From: Herpomyces periplanetae
Taxonomy: Eukaryota > Ascomycota > Laboulbeniomycetes > Herpomycetales > Herpomycetaceae
Direction: 5' to 3'
Length of the DNA: 64,000 bases
NCBI GenBank assembly: GCA_009733715.1
Contig: WMKJ01000046.1
Location: 36,980 to 100,979 of the forward strand
How positions within the stretch are numbered: the stretch's first letter is position 1; each line of letters opens with the position of its first letter. The translations under genes and the position numbers were made by a program. Positions 23,888 to 34,323 of this stretch are shown here, one piece after another. Below the pieces are notes generated by a model that worked only from the letters and a program-made list of their open reading frames with translations, was not told where the DNA came from and ran no database searches.

Positions 23888-23973
23888 CTCCACCGGTAAG
23901 GATCGAACTTACAACCTCTCGGTACCTGCCCACTATAACAGCCGAACGCGCTAACCAATTGCGCCACGGTGGA
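23888..23973 (-). tRNA. tRNA-Asn (anticodon GTT) with a 12-base intron
   Basis: The minus strand folds as a full cloverleaf. The acceptor stem is TCCACCG paired with CGGTGGA, with discriminator G. The D-arm is GCGC/GCGC around AATTGGTTA. The anticodon stem is TTCGG/CCGAG and the T-arm is GTAAG/CTTAC around TTCGATC. The loop reads C-T-GTT-A, then a 12-base insert (23,935-23,924), then A38. Removing the insert after position 37, the canonical site for nuclear tRNA introns, restores a seven-base loop with anticodon GTT. A- and B-box sequences are intact. No CCA is encoded, as expected for a eukaryote. Confidence 0.95.
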
Positions 23974-24091
23974 TTCCTCCCTTCCCAAATAAAGTACTCT
24001 ATATTGTTACAGTTAACTTTACCTTCCCTTTTCCAAAAGATTTTATAAAGTTCACACCAAACTTACAAAATATACAAATTGTTAATCTATC

Positions 24092-25933
24092 ATGGAACTT
24101 CACGTAACAACCGTCCTACCTCGCTTAGCTGTATATCCCAAATCGGAATACCGTACTAAACTTAAGGATTCAGAATGGAAAATTTGCGTCCAAGCTTGGA
24201 TCAGAGCTTGCAAAGCTATACAATCATGTGAAAATGAAGAATTCACTCAAGTGTACGCAAAGCTCGTTAAAGACTTTTTATGCAGTTACTTCTCACAACA
24301 GACTTTACACATCCTACTCAACCAACGTATAGATTCACAAAAAAACAGTATATCCCTCGAATTAACCAAATATACCCTACAGTTAGCCCAGCGCTGTTTA
24401 TCCGTCCATCCCATTCCAGAATATGTCACACAGTGGGACTTTTTTGCATGTGTAGCAACATGTCATTCAAACAATGCTCAACTGAGCCGTTTACTGGACA
24501 ACATGTGGACTCATTATGAACCTCAAATCACTCGTGAACTCGATCGTGTCCTCTCTCAGCTTATACACCAGTTGCAACATCATGACGAAGAGCCCGCTAA
24601 ACTTAATCTATTACACGTAGCCAGCATTTGTCGAGTCTGTCCTTGTCTAGGTCAACACTTTTTCCTAGGAACTAACCTAATCGATACCATCACCACTGAA
24701 TATACTGCATACAGTGAACATCTTTGCCAGATATGCTCCCTCTCCCTCTATTACGGTCTTCTTGCACTAGTCAAACCTACCGTCCACAAGTATACTAACC
24801 TATGTGAAAATTTGTTCATCCTAAAGTTAACAGCACAAAAGGATGAACCCGTTAATTTGGCTCGCGATTTCCTCGGGCAAACTGATGTTCTTCAGATCAT
24901 ACAAGCTACCATAACAAACTATACTAAAAGCATTCCATCCCGTTTGGCATCCTTAGTAGAAGATTTAAACGCCTATAGAGTAGCTCATGCTGATGCATAC
25001 GAGCCAGCAAATCTCGGCCACGCTGACCAAAGTAAACTTACTCTTATCCACAAGATTCAGGAAATGTTTCCCAATCACTCCGATGATTATTTAAACGAGG
25101 TTTTAGCTTATTACGATAACTCTCTAGATAAATCTATTACTGCCCTTGTAGATGGTAATGTACCACCTCACATTACCACAGCTTGTCAAAGCAAAAACAA
25201 CCGCACCCCGGATAGAGTGAAACATCGAATCTATGCTACCGATGGTACGACATTCGACGCTCGTCACATGAATGCCAATAATACACAACTTGGAAAATCC
25301 AATCCGTCCCATTACCAAAATGCGCACCAAGACGACCAACATCAAGACTTGAAATCAGCAATTCTTCGAGCATTAGAAACCATAAACTTAGATGACGAAG
25401 ACGATGACGAAGATGACGATTACAATCATATAGCAACAAAGTATATTTTAGGACGGACGGTAGCGAATAATGAGGGCGATCACAGGTATATTGAGGAAGC
25501 GCTATACAGCGCTTGGCAAGTGTGTGAAAAATTGTTCGAACGAGACGGTCCTACGCGAAAAAGTTACGAACGAGATGAATTAAGAAAAAATACTGGCTTA
25601 ACAGACGAAGAAATTGAAGAATGGGGCAGCTTAATGAGAAGAAATTCAGGTCAAGAACGAAATCTACAAAATAACCTTTCTGGACCAGCTAACAACCATA
25701 AAATCGCAAGAGATGCCTCGCGGGATGTAACCAACGAAAAAGCGCAACGAGTTTTCCGAGAAGATCAACACGGATGGGCTCCTGGCCGCAGTCGTGGCCG
25801 GGGTCGTGGCCGTGGACGTAGTAACGGAGAACAGGGAAGAAGTTATCAAAAAGGTGGATCAAGGGGAGCTAATCATGATCGACGCAATAACCGAGCAAAA
25901 AAGATGATGCAACGAGGAAGCTTTGGTAAATAG
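24092..25933 (+). CDS. CUE-domain ribosome quality-control protein (ASCC2/Cue3-like)
   Basis: A single exon encodes 613 residues. A CUE ubiquitin-binding domain lies at about 317-360 (KIQEMFPNHSDDYLNEVLAYYDNS...ITALVDG). An acidic run follows near 432 (DDEDDDEDDD), then a block YERDELRKNTGLTDEEIEEWGS, and a basic RGRGRGRGR tail that ends NRRNNRAKKM. This order, a helical N-terminal half, CUE, acidic stretch and basic tail, matches ASCC2 and yeast Cue3 (Rqt3). Those proteins are the ubiquitin-reading subunit of the RQT/ASC-1 complex, which splits collided ribosomes. Its stop is about 80 bases from that of the convergent Ras-like gene. Confidence 0.85.
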   Translation: MELHVTTVLPRLAVYPKSEYRTKLKDSEWKICVQAWIRACKAIQSCENEEFTQVYAKLVKDFLCSYFSQQTLHILLNQRIDSQKNSISLELTKYTLQLAQRCLSVHPIPEYVTQWDFFACVATCHSNNAQLSRLLDNMWTHYEPQITRELDRVLSQLIHQLQHHDEEPAKLNLLHVASICRVCPCLGQHFFLGTNLIDTITTEYTAYSEHLCQICSLSLYYGLLALVKPTVHKYTNLCENLFILKLTAQKDEPVNLARDFLGQTDVLQIIQATITNYTKSIPSRLASLVEDLNAYRVAHADAYEPANLGHADQSKLTLIHKIQEMFPNHSDDYLNEVLAYYDNSLDKSITALVDGNVPPHITTACQSKNNRTPDRVKHRIYATDGTTFDARHMNANNTQLGKSNPSHYQNAHQDDQHQDLKSAILRALETINLDDEDDDEDDDYNHIATKYILGRTVANNEGDHRYIEEALYSAWQVCEKLFERDGPTRKSYERDELRKNTGLTDEEIEEWGSLMRRNSGQERNLQNNLSGPANNHKIARDASRDVTNEKAQRVFREDQHGWAPGRSRGRGRGRGRSNGEQGRSYQKGGSRGANHDRRNNRAKKMMQRGSFGK

Positions 25934-26014
25934 GAAAACGAGCGCCATTACAATCCAATAGTTCCGCAATGCAGACTTTGCGCATCCTAACGAATCTTGA
26001 GCCAGCTGAGAACA

Positions 26015-26953
26015 TCAAGAAACAAAGGGTATCTTGGGAAAATTGGGCCACAATTTAAACAAATTCCAACGTGATGATGATGATGATGATGATGATGACG
26101 ATGATGATGGCGGTTGCGGTTGCGGTTGTGGTGGTGGTGGTGGTGGTGGTTGTAGTGATTTAGACGAATGAGAAACTGAAGACGGTGATGTGAGATGATC
26201 GTTTAATGGTAATGAATTTGCCGGGCATGACAACGGCGGCGCAGAAACAGGAAAAAATGAACGACGTGCAATACGTGAAAACGGTAAAATTGTCGGATGA
26301 GAACGCCTTGTAGGACTACATGTCGTATATTGTGACCTAACTTGCACAACTCGTCGAATAATCAGTGCAAACGTTTCTTCGATATTGACCATTTCTCGTG
26401 CGCTAGCTTCCATGAATCCACAATCATGTTGTCGAGCCCACTCTAAACCATGTTGACTGGAAACTTGTCGAAGATGATTTAAATCACACTTGTTTCCTAC
26501 CACCAGTTTAACAGGAGGTGGTGTAGTGGGATTAATAGCCCGACGTTCGCTTTCTAGATTGACCATTTCGACAAAGTATGTTAAAGCGTGTAACGAGGAT
26601 AAATTGGTCATATCGTAAATGAAGAGAAAAGCATCTGCATTAAGATTTGATGATGCCCAAAATTCTCGATACTCCTCTTGACCCGCCGTATCCGTTAAGT
26701 GAAGGTGAAATGTTTGTCCATTGATAGTTCGTGTAATGGAGTACGAGTCTTCAATTGTTGGATCGTATACATGATTCCACTGGGTTTTAACAAGACGAAG
26801 CGCTATAGATGATTTACCTAGCGTTGATCTGTTAGCTTAAGTTTATGTAGACTGATCTAATCACGAGTGTGTAAGTGTGTTTGATAAAATAGTAACCTTA
26901 CCACTACCACCATCACCACAGATGGTAATGGAAATTGAATTTTTGCTATCCAT
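26015..26953 (-). CDS. Ras-family small GTPase with a proline/serine-rich tail and no CAAX
   Basis: Exons 26,953-26,902 and 26,817-26,015 join in phase 1, and the junction restores the P-loop GDGGSGKSS (284 residues). Further G motifs are YDPTIEDSY (switch I), LTDTAGQEEY (switch II), VGNKCD and EASAR. The order and spacing fit a Ras/Rap-type GTPase that signals at membranes. After residue about 200 the tail is long and low in complexity: a run of seven Pro, QPQPQP, and about twelve Ser encoded by a GAT/TGA microsatellite at 26,072-26,098. It ends WPNFPKIPFVS with no C-terminal CAAX cysteine, so ordinary prenylation looks impossible unless a further 3' exon exists. Confidence 0.9.
26072..26098. 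repeat. GAT trinucleotide microsatellite inside the Ras-like gene
   Basis: Nine consecutive triplets of GAT/TGA on the plus strand encode part of the poly-serine tail on the minus strand. Length variation here would change the tail in whole residues. Confidence 0.8.
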
Positions 26954-28274
26954 TAGAATGAATATAATAAGGACGATAAGGCGCAGTGAAGCGCAGGTGG
27001 GTGAGAGTGTGAATTTAAACTCGAATAATTTATCTTGAGAAGGAAAATCTTATAAAAATGTACAGCATAAACGGGTGGTTGAGTATATTAAGTACTCGTT
27101 CTTGAGCGTGAAAACAGGAGAGTGTGATTAAGCAATCATCAAGTAAAACCTTGTCGAGATTTTGCCCTTTCAATTGATTAATTTATCCAGAATGCTCGTC
27201 CATGTTTAACAGCGTCCCGGCGCGCATTGGTTTGTTAACTCGCTCACTCCTGGTATCCTTTTCAACTTTGTAATACGATGCTGCCATTCGGTTTCCGTAC
27301 TGCGTTATCATTCATGGATATTAGACCTTATTAAATTAACGTTAACGGTGTTGTGTCAAGTCCAATGTATCTTCTACTGTTAAAAATTAAAAAATATCTC
27401 CAATGTTTAACTTGTCGTATACTTGTAAATTTTGCCTATGGTAAGGCAATGTTAAACATTTCATATTAACCTAGTATTGCCCCTACTGGGCTAACTTTCC
27501 AACATATATTTGCTATAGCATCCCCATCCCTATATATTTCGCTGTAAAATTTTCCTGAATTCAACTTTACTAAAGCATCTAATCTTAACAAGCATTGATT
27601 GCGCGAGATCATCATCCGTTTTGGGTTAGATAAAACTGATATTTTCACCCTCAAATTACCATATTACCACTACCGCTGAAACTAAGCCTTTCTATTACCC
27701 AGTTACCGCATCCCCTTACTTAACCGGAATAAGATCTTGCTACCCTGTTCAAACGTCCATTTTCCCTTCCCCCTCTTTTTTAAACTTTTATTTTTCCAAA
27801 TCTATTTTTTAGCATTTTGGGCCGCCGCGAAACCAGAAAAAAGTTCCAATTTTTGATATCACGTGCATAAGTCATTTCCCAAACGGGACTACCACGTGAT
27901 TCCAGATGTGAAGGGGATGGTGAATGAGAACGTTTGTTGAGAAGATTTGAAGGAAGGTATGATGCGACTTAGATGAGATGAGACGAGGGGTAAATGGCCA
28001 AAAATAGAACCTCCGGAAAAAACCTCTTCCCTTCCCTTTCCCTTACTCAAAGATAAAAAATTTGGAACATCAAGGGAATTTTAACGATAATTCTGGGAAA
28101 TTTCCTTCATATCCTTTCAGTGTGCCAGGAAATTAGCTACACAGGTTAATCTACCAAATTGGTTATGCAACTTTAATATAATCTCTGCAAGGAGCGGCTC
28201 ATGAAAATTAATATTAAGCAAGTTAAATATTATTGATCAAGGAGCAAGTCAAGTGATACATTCTTCGGCTATCA
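26954..28274. promoter_or_regulatory. Divergent region between the Ras-like gene and the helicase
   Basis: About 1.3 kb holds the promoters of both flanking genes. CACGTG palindromes occur at 27,860 and 27,893, spaced 33 bases apart. A minus-strand frame at 27,654-27,466 ends YSEIYRDGDAIANICWKVSPVG but starts at TTG and matches nothing I recognise. No repeats of note. Confidence 0.4.
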
Positions 28275-30671
28275 ATGGTGGGATCAAGACAAACGGGAGT
28301 AATAATGGCCAAACAAGTAAAGAATAATAATAATTTTCAACAGAATGACAGTATAAAAAAAAATTTAATTGCAAAATCCGCTAAACTTGAGGAATTTCGA
28401 AAAAAATTACCGATATGGCCCTTTTCAACAACTATACAAGAAGCTCTCAGTACACAAAAGTTCAGCGTCCTCATCTTATCAGGATCAACGGGTTCGGGTA
28501 AGAGCACTCAGGTTCCACAATTTTTAGCTGGGTCAAAATGGCTACAACGGGAAAAGGGTAGACAAGCTTGCATTGCCGTTACTGAGCCTCGACGAATTGC
28601 AGCCATTAGTCTGGCTAAACGCTTAGCAAGTGAAATGGGCCTAAGACTCGGACGGAGTGCCACGGGAAATCTGGGGGCGTGTGGAGCGCGTGAAACGAGT
28701 GTGGGTTGGTCAGTTCGATTCGATCAAAATGTATCAACTAAGCCTAACGTTGATACAATCGTTAAATATCTAACGGAAGGTATGCTACTCCGTGAATTAC
28801 TTGAAGACGCTTCTCTCGAACAATACGGAGCAATAGTCGTGGATGAGGTTCACGAATTCACCACCAACGTTGAGTTAATACTAGGATTTTTAAAGCGTAT
28901 TTTATCCAAGTCTGTACAAAGAAAACATCCGCTTAAAGTTATCATCATGAGTGCTACCAGTGATATTCATCAACTTCAACGTTACTTTGACCCTTGTGAA
29001 ACATATCATGTTAACTATTGTCATAATTCTCTCGATCCTGAAGCCCAATCTTTACCTTGTGTAACAGAAACCAGCAAGGCTAATAATCCCGTATCTGACC
29101 AAATATGTCTGGCTTCCAAACTCTTTACAAGTGGAGATAGCTCAATAGGTCCAGAAAAAGATACTAATATTAAATATAAGCTTCATCCAAGCAATTCTCC
29201 CCCCGAATATAACGTATCCACTCTAGTAATTCCTGGTCGGATGTATCCCGTTAATATAGTTTATTTGAGCGAGCCAACCTTGGATTTTGTGAATTGTACA
29301 GTTGAAAAAATAATGTTAATTCACAAAACTGAACCTTTACCCGGCGATATTTTGGCCTTTCTTACCGGGCAAGATACCGTTGAATTAGCGTTAAAGTTAG
29401 TGATAGTAGAAATTACACGCATGGATACAGCTTTACCCAAACTTTTCCCCTTATCTTTATTCGCCGCTTTACCCGGTGAAGCTCAGCAAAAAATCTTCGT
29501 TACATCCGCACCCGGAACACGTAAGGTAATACTTTCAACAAATATATCCGAAACATCGCTAACTGTACCCGGGGTTCGGCATGTTATCGACTGTGGCAAG
29601 GTTAAAGTGAGAGAGTTTCGAAATCGTCTTGGCCTGGAAAGTTTACTGGTTAAACCCATATCAAAATCATCTGCCATTCAAAGAGCTGGTCGAGCTGGCC
29701 GTGAGGCCCGGGGAACGTGTCATCGACTATACCGTGAGGAAGACTTTAACAAATTAGATATGACAAGCAAACCGGAAATTCAACGTAGTAACTTTACACC
29801 TGCATGTTTAACGTTAAAAGTGAATAAAATTGACAATATTTTAACTTTTCCGTTTCTTCACCAACCGTCAAGAGAATCAATTGAACAAGCTTTACTTCAC
29901 TTGTATCAATTTGGTGCACTACACAGTGTAACTGGACGTATAACAGATGTGGGAATTCTACTGAGCAAATTTCCCTTGACACCGACTCTGGCCCGGTGTA
30001 TTATCGAAGCCAAAAAGTATAATGAAATATGCATTAAAAGCATTATTGACATTGTAGCGTGTCTAAGCGTTGAAATGCTATTTTTAAATGTTAACAAAGA
30101 GGAAATGAAGGATGACGTATTGGAAAATCGACGACAGTTTTATCGATGTGAAGGTGATCATTTAACGTTACTCGCTGTGGTTGAAGCTTATCAGGCTGAA
30201 GTGGGAAATGAAAAGGATGAGTGTACGAGTGGAAAGAATTGGTGTAAAAAGTATCTAATATCATATCGAGCTATGCGAAATGTATGGGAAATTCGTAAAC
30301 AGTTACGTCGAGTGTGTATTGCATGTGGAATAGTTTCATCAAGAGGTGCCTTCGACACAACGCCGTATCATAACATGGAAAATTCCCAAGAGTATAGTGA
30401 ACAAATTTTGCGGAGCTTATGCGCGGGGTTTTTAATGAATACTGCCTGTTTAATGCCGGACGGAAGTTATCGAACATTAATGACAAGTCAAAATATAGCG
30501 ATTCATCCTAGTAGTGTACTATTCGAACGAAAGGTTGAAGCAATATTGTTTACCGAGAATGTTTATACTAGCCGAAGTTACGCTCGAGGCGTCAGTGCGA
30601 TAAAGGTAAATTGGCTTGAAGAAATTCGGCTGGAGGGTGAAAGAGGAGTAATGAAAAGTCCGACAAAGTGA
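28275..30671 (+). CDS. DEAH-box RNA helicase, Dhr2/DHX33-DHX40-like
   Basis: A single exon encodes 798 residues. Motif I is GSTGSGKST near residue 71, Ia TEPRRIAA, II DEVH near 189 (valine in place of the usual alanine), III MSAT near 225, IV FLTGQ, V STNISETSLT and VI QRAGRAGR near 468. HA2 and OB-fold-type C-terminal blocks follow (LRSLCAGFLMN, IAIHPSSVLF, YARGVSAIKV). The short N terminus with LPIW before the helicase core and the total length best fit the Dhr2/DHX33 or DHX40 subfamily, acting in small-subunit rRNA maturation in yeast. An alternative start lies at 28,305-28,310. The subfamily is an inference; the DEAH family is certain. Confidence 0.88.
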   Translation: MVGSRQTGVIMAKQVKNNNNFQQNDSIKKNLIAKSAKLEEFRKKLPIWPFSTTIQEALSTQKFSVLILSGSTGSGKSTQVPQFLAGSKWLQREKGRQACIAVTEPRRIAAISLAKRLASEMGLRLGRSATGNLGACGARETSVGWSVRFDQNVSTKPNVDTIVKYLTEGMLLRELLEDASLEQYGAIVVDEVHEFTTNVELILGFLKRILSKSVQRKHPLKVIIMSATSDIHQLQRYFDPCETYHVNYCHNSLDPEAQSLPCVTETSKANNPVSDQICLASKLFTSGDSSIGPEKDTNIKYKLHPSNSPPEYNVSTLVIPGRMYPVNIVYLSEPTLDFVNCTVEKIMLIHKTEPLPGDILAFLTGQDTVELALKLVIVEITRMDTALPKLFPLSLFAALPGEAQQKIFVTSAPGTRKVILSTNISETSLTVPGVRHVIDCGKVKVREFRNRLGLESLLVKPISKSSAIQRAGRAGREARGTCHRLYREEDFNKLDMTSKPEIQRSNFTPACLTLKVNKIDNILTFPFLHQPSRESIEQALLHLYQFGALHSVTGRITDVGILLSKFPLTPTLARCIIEAKKYNEICIKSIIDIVACLSVEMLFLNVNKEEMKDDVLENRRQFYRCEGDHLTLLAVVEAYQAEVGNEKDECTSGKNWCKKYLISYRAMRNVWEIRKQLRRVCIACGIVSSRGAFDTTPYHNMENSQEYSEQILRSLCAGFLMNTACLMPDGSYRTLMTSQNIAIHPSSVLFERKVEAILFTENVYTSRSYARGVSAIKVNWLEEIRLEGERGVMKSPTK

Positions 30672-31038
30672 AGGCATTACTTCCCAACGTTCATTCAGTG
30701 GTAATAGTAGCCTCGGGCCGAATTGTATCAGGATAATTCAAGGGAATCGTTTAGCAATGAATTCTTCGCGGTTGACTTCACTTTTTCCATTTTTAAACAA
30801 GATTACCGAGAAAGTTTATCCCGCTCATACTAACACATTTGGCAGTCATACTATTCGGCCTGACATTTAAAATATAAATATATCTAAGCATTAGTGAAGG
30901 GTAAAGTTAACTCACTATATGTTAATTATAAGTGCTTTCGTTGCGAATATGCTTGGTGTAAGTTTATCGAATTAACAAGGTTTATGATCGAAGCAGTTAC
31001 CGTTGTTTCGGTGCTATACTCGCTTGCTCATTCGCAAC
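30672..31038. other. Intergenic region, nothing supported
   Basis: This AT-rich stretch holds the 3' end of the helicase and the promoter of the second esterase. I see no frame, repeat or RNA. Confidence 0.45.
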
Positions 31039-33032
31039 ATGCATTGTTTTGACTATACATATTGTGCATTTGTTTTCCTTTGGCTTATCAATCTGTGTTT
31101 TACCCTAGACATCCCATTTGATGCTAAAGATAATCCTAGTACGTCAGCTTTACCAATTGTTCACTTACCGTATGGTTCATGGAGAGCGTACAAATATGAT
31201 CCATATAGTGATGTTTACACTTTCAAGAATATTCGTTATGCTGCACCTCCGGTTGGTGAATTGCGCTTTAGAGAACCTGCGCCTCCATCCATTAATACAA
31301 CAATTCACGATGGTTCGTACGGTTTTAACTGTATAACTACGGGACGGGAGCAGCGAAGAATTCGACCTAACACAGGGGAAGATTGCTTATTCTTGGATGT
31401 TTACGTTTCTGGAAAAGCCCTTCAATCTAATAGAACCAAATTTCCCGTTATCCTTTGGATATTCGGAGGAGGCTATCTTACAGGTTCAAAAAGTCAGTTT
31501 ATCGATGGTATACCTGTTATCGAAGCAGCTAATGGTGAAATTGTCTTCGTGGCAATAAATTACCGTCTGGGAGCATATGGATTTTTAGCCGGCTTAACCG
31601 TTGAAAGAGAGGGAACTCCTAATGCTGGATTCTTTGATCAAATTGCTGCATTGAAATGGACCAGAGCCAATATTCATTTATTCGGTGGAGATCCTGATAA
31701 TGTAAACGTTTGGGGTCAAAGTGCTGGTGCAGGTTCTATTATGCATTTAATGACGGCTTACGGTGGCAAAGGCGTATCATTATTCAAGCGAGCTTTACTA
31801 CAGAGCCCCGGATTTGCACCGTCTGTAGATCGGAAGGGAACATCGGAATATATTTTTCGTGAACTAGAGAGAGAAGCAGGTTGTGCGGGAAAAGGAATCA
31901 AATGTTTACAGACTGTTCCATCCGAAATTTTCGATGAAGCCCAAAGTGCCATACTGAGAAAAGCACCCCCAGGATTATCAGTATTTGGGTAAGTGACATC
32001 CACCAAGAGTATACCCCTACAATAACAACTTTCGCCACATTTTGTCCACTGATGTTACAAAGATATTTTTGTGAAATCAGCCAACTTAACTTCCCGTTAT
32101 CTATGGCAATTTTCTCCTTCAAATTGCACATAAACCGTTGAAGCTATTGCTATTTTCGTTTGTTTAACCCGCTGCTCAACTTCCCTTTTCGGTATGCTGA
32201 CTTGAAACATTCTCGCACTTTTTGTGTAACCGTCTCATCTTGTCCAAGACCTTCCGCAGACGGTAATCTTGTCCAGAACCTACCTGCTGTAGAATTGTCA
32301 CAGGGAAAGTTCGATCGAACTGTCGAATCCGTAATCGTTTCTCACGTTTTGGACGAAGCTTCAATGTTTATACCGAAAAACATTAGCAATAAAGTTGTGG
32401 ATGATTTAATATCATTAACATTTGCTACGGATACTTCAGTCATGAATGATTTAATAAAGGAGTATCCTTCGCCCGAAATGTCCAACGGTAAATTTGAAGA
32501 TTCAAGTGATCGACTTCGTGCTATTGTTGAAGATTCGGTTTTTTTATGCAACACTCGCTACGTGATTGACGCTATGAAAGATCGAGCGTATCCTATGCAG
32601 TATAATCGGTCACCGTTTGTACACGGTTCGGATCTTCTTCCTTTATTTTCAAAGTTAACCATGAATTCTCAGGAAGTTGTTACGGATTCTCATCAAAATT
32701 TTGTAAAATTTTCACAAGTTTATCGTGCATACCTTGTATCGCACGCTAGGACAGGAGATCCTAATTCAATTCATCCTGCTAATTCATCGTCCCCTCATGT
32801 TTATTGGCCAAAAGCTTTAACTAATGCTGATAACGATATTCTACAGAACACTTTAAAATTTAACGATACAGATATATGCCTTGCACCTGACGAAGCCATA
32901 TCTAAACGACGCTGTGATATTTGGAAAAGATTATTTGAAACTCTCGGAAGCTCCGACGAAGTTAGTCCTGTAATATCAAAATCTTATCATGGTGGAATTG
33001 CTAAATTTTCCCTTCAATATCTCTGGACTTAA
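31039..33032 (+). CDS. Secreted type-B carboxylesterase (paralog 2)
   Basis: Exons 31,039-31,988 and 32,249-33,032 join in phase 2 (577 residues). The acceptor after TCCAAG at 32,248 restores FGPSADGNLVQNLPAV, matching FGPVVDGNFIQNLPVV in paralog 1. A signal peptide (YCAFVFLWLINLCF) precedes VYTFKNIRYAAPPVGELRF, DCLFLDVYVSG, WIFGGGYLTGS, VAINYRLGAYGFL and GGDPDNVNVWGQSAGAGS. The elbow is GQSAG. Triad partners are in LDEASMF and FVHGSDLLPLF. An in-frame TTG lies upstream, but the ATG at 31,039 gives the better signal peptide. Extracellular ester hydrolysis is inferred; the natural substrate is unknown. Confidence 0.93.
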
Positions 33033-33514
33033 TATCATACACAACTTTTCCTTTGTGATAAAGTTAATCTACATGCAATTCCCAATCGTGTACTTAATAC
33101 GTCCTACTGCCCAATAGTTTTTTCCTTTATTAATACCAATTACGTCTTAAATCCCCTTTCACGACCTCATCGTTCATCATCCAACTCCACTCTCACCCCC
33201 AATGACATCATACCATGTCATATGACCATGCTCATGACTAATCGTCCGATTTAAGCGAGTGCGTAAAATTGGTAAAATTCAAATTCCTTGTTTTGTCAAA
33301 TTTTTTTCCCTAAGGTGTCAGGCTTAATACTATATTCCCACATTTTGTACGGAAGCTAGTTTAGAAAGAATAAAGTGCGCATTCTATACTCTTTGATACA
33401 CTTTCATTTATTCGGCCCATTTGGTCGTTGTGTCAATCATCACGTTACCGGATCTCGCGTCTTGATTGGCGATATACGACGACGACATAAAGTGTAGAGT
33501 GAATTATCGAAATC
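33033..33514. promoter_or_regulatory. Promoter region of RPS20
   Basis: About 480 bases separate the esterase stop from the ribosomal protein start, with T-rich patches near 33,299-33,310 and C-rich stretches. No strong element is recognised. Confidence 0.4.
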
Positions 33515-34061
33515 ATGTCGCAGCAAAAACTTGAAAAGGACATTGCCGAACGACCCGTAAGTTAATCTAACAAGTGTGCTAAAAGACACAAATTGCTTGC
33601 AAAGTATACTTTGCCAATTGCTAACTTAATACTCCATCTTCGCCCACAGAAGGTTCACCGTATACGTATAACTTTAACTAGTCGCAATGTTAAGTCCCTC
33701 GAGAAAGTGTGTTCCGAATTGATTGATCGAGCTTGCATGAAAAAATTACAAGTCCGCGGTCCCGTTCGTTTGCCTACCAGTATTCTTAAAATCACTACAA
33801 GAAAAACTCCAAATGGTGAAGGTTCCAAAACTTGGGATACATTTGAAATGCGTATTCACAAACGCTTAATCGAGTAAGTACTATCGCTGGTAACCCTCCT
33901 CCTATTTTATCATCCTATCAACATTTAGCAGACCAACACTATTTCTGGATATTATTGCTAAAGTTTTCCATAGCCTTAAAGCCGCAACCGAAGTAGTTAA
34001 GCAAGTCATTGTCAGCATCGAAGCTGGTGTCGATGTTGAAGTCACCATTGCAGCACAGTAG
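33515..34061 (+). CDS. RPS20: 40S ribosomal protein S20 (uS10)
   Basis: Exons 33,515-33,556, 33,650-33,873 and 33,974-34,061 join in phases 0 and 2 (117 residues). The first exon encodes only [14 protein letters not shown], a short 5' exon typical of ribosomal protein genes. The body has [56 protein letters not shown] and a final [19 protein letters not shown], the normal uS10 end. The last junction restores the Asp of HKRLID. uS10 sits in the head of the small subunit and takes part in ribosome quality-control ubiquitination. Confidence 0.97.
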
Positions 34062-34323
34062 ATCTTGTCACATCACGTGATGTATTCTGTCCGTGTCTAC
34101 ACCTATGCTTTATTGAAATATTAAACTGGCTTTACCATGCAAACCTGTTAAATGTTTACCATTTTATTATATTAATGCTCTGCGCTAATTGTCACAATGG
34201 TTGATCAGAGAGTAGACCAAGCGCGCGTGCGCGCATTTGTGTGCGTGCTACGTTTATATACTACAGATTATAGTGAATTGGAAGGTAGTTGGTGTACAAT
34301 GTCTTTACACAGGTGGCAACGGT

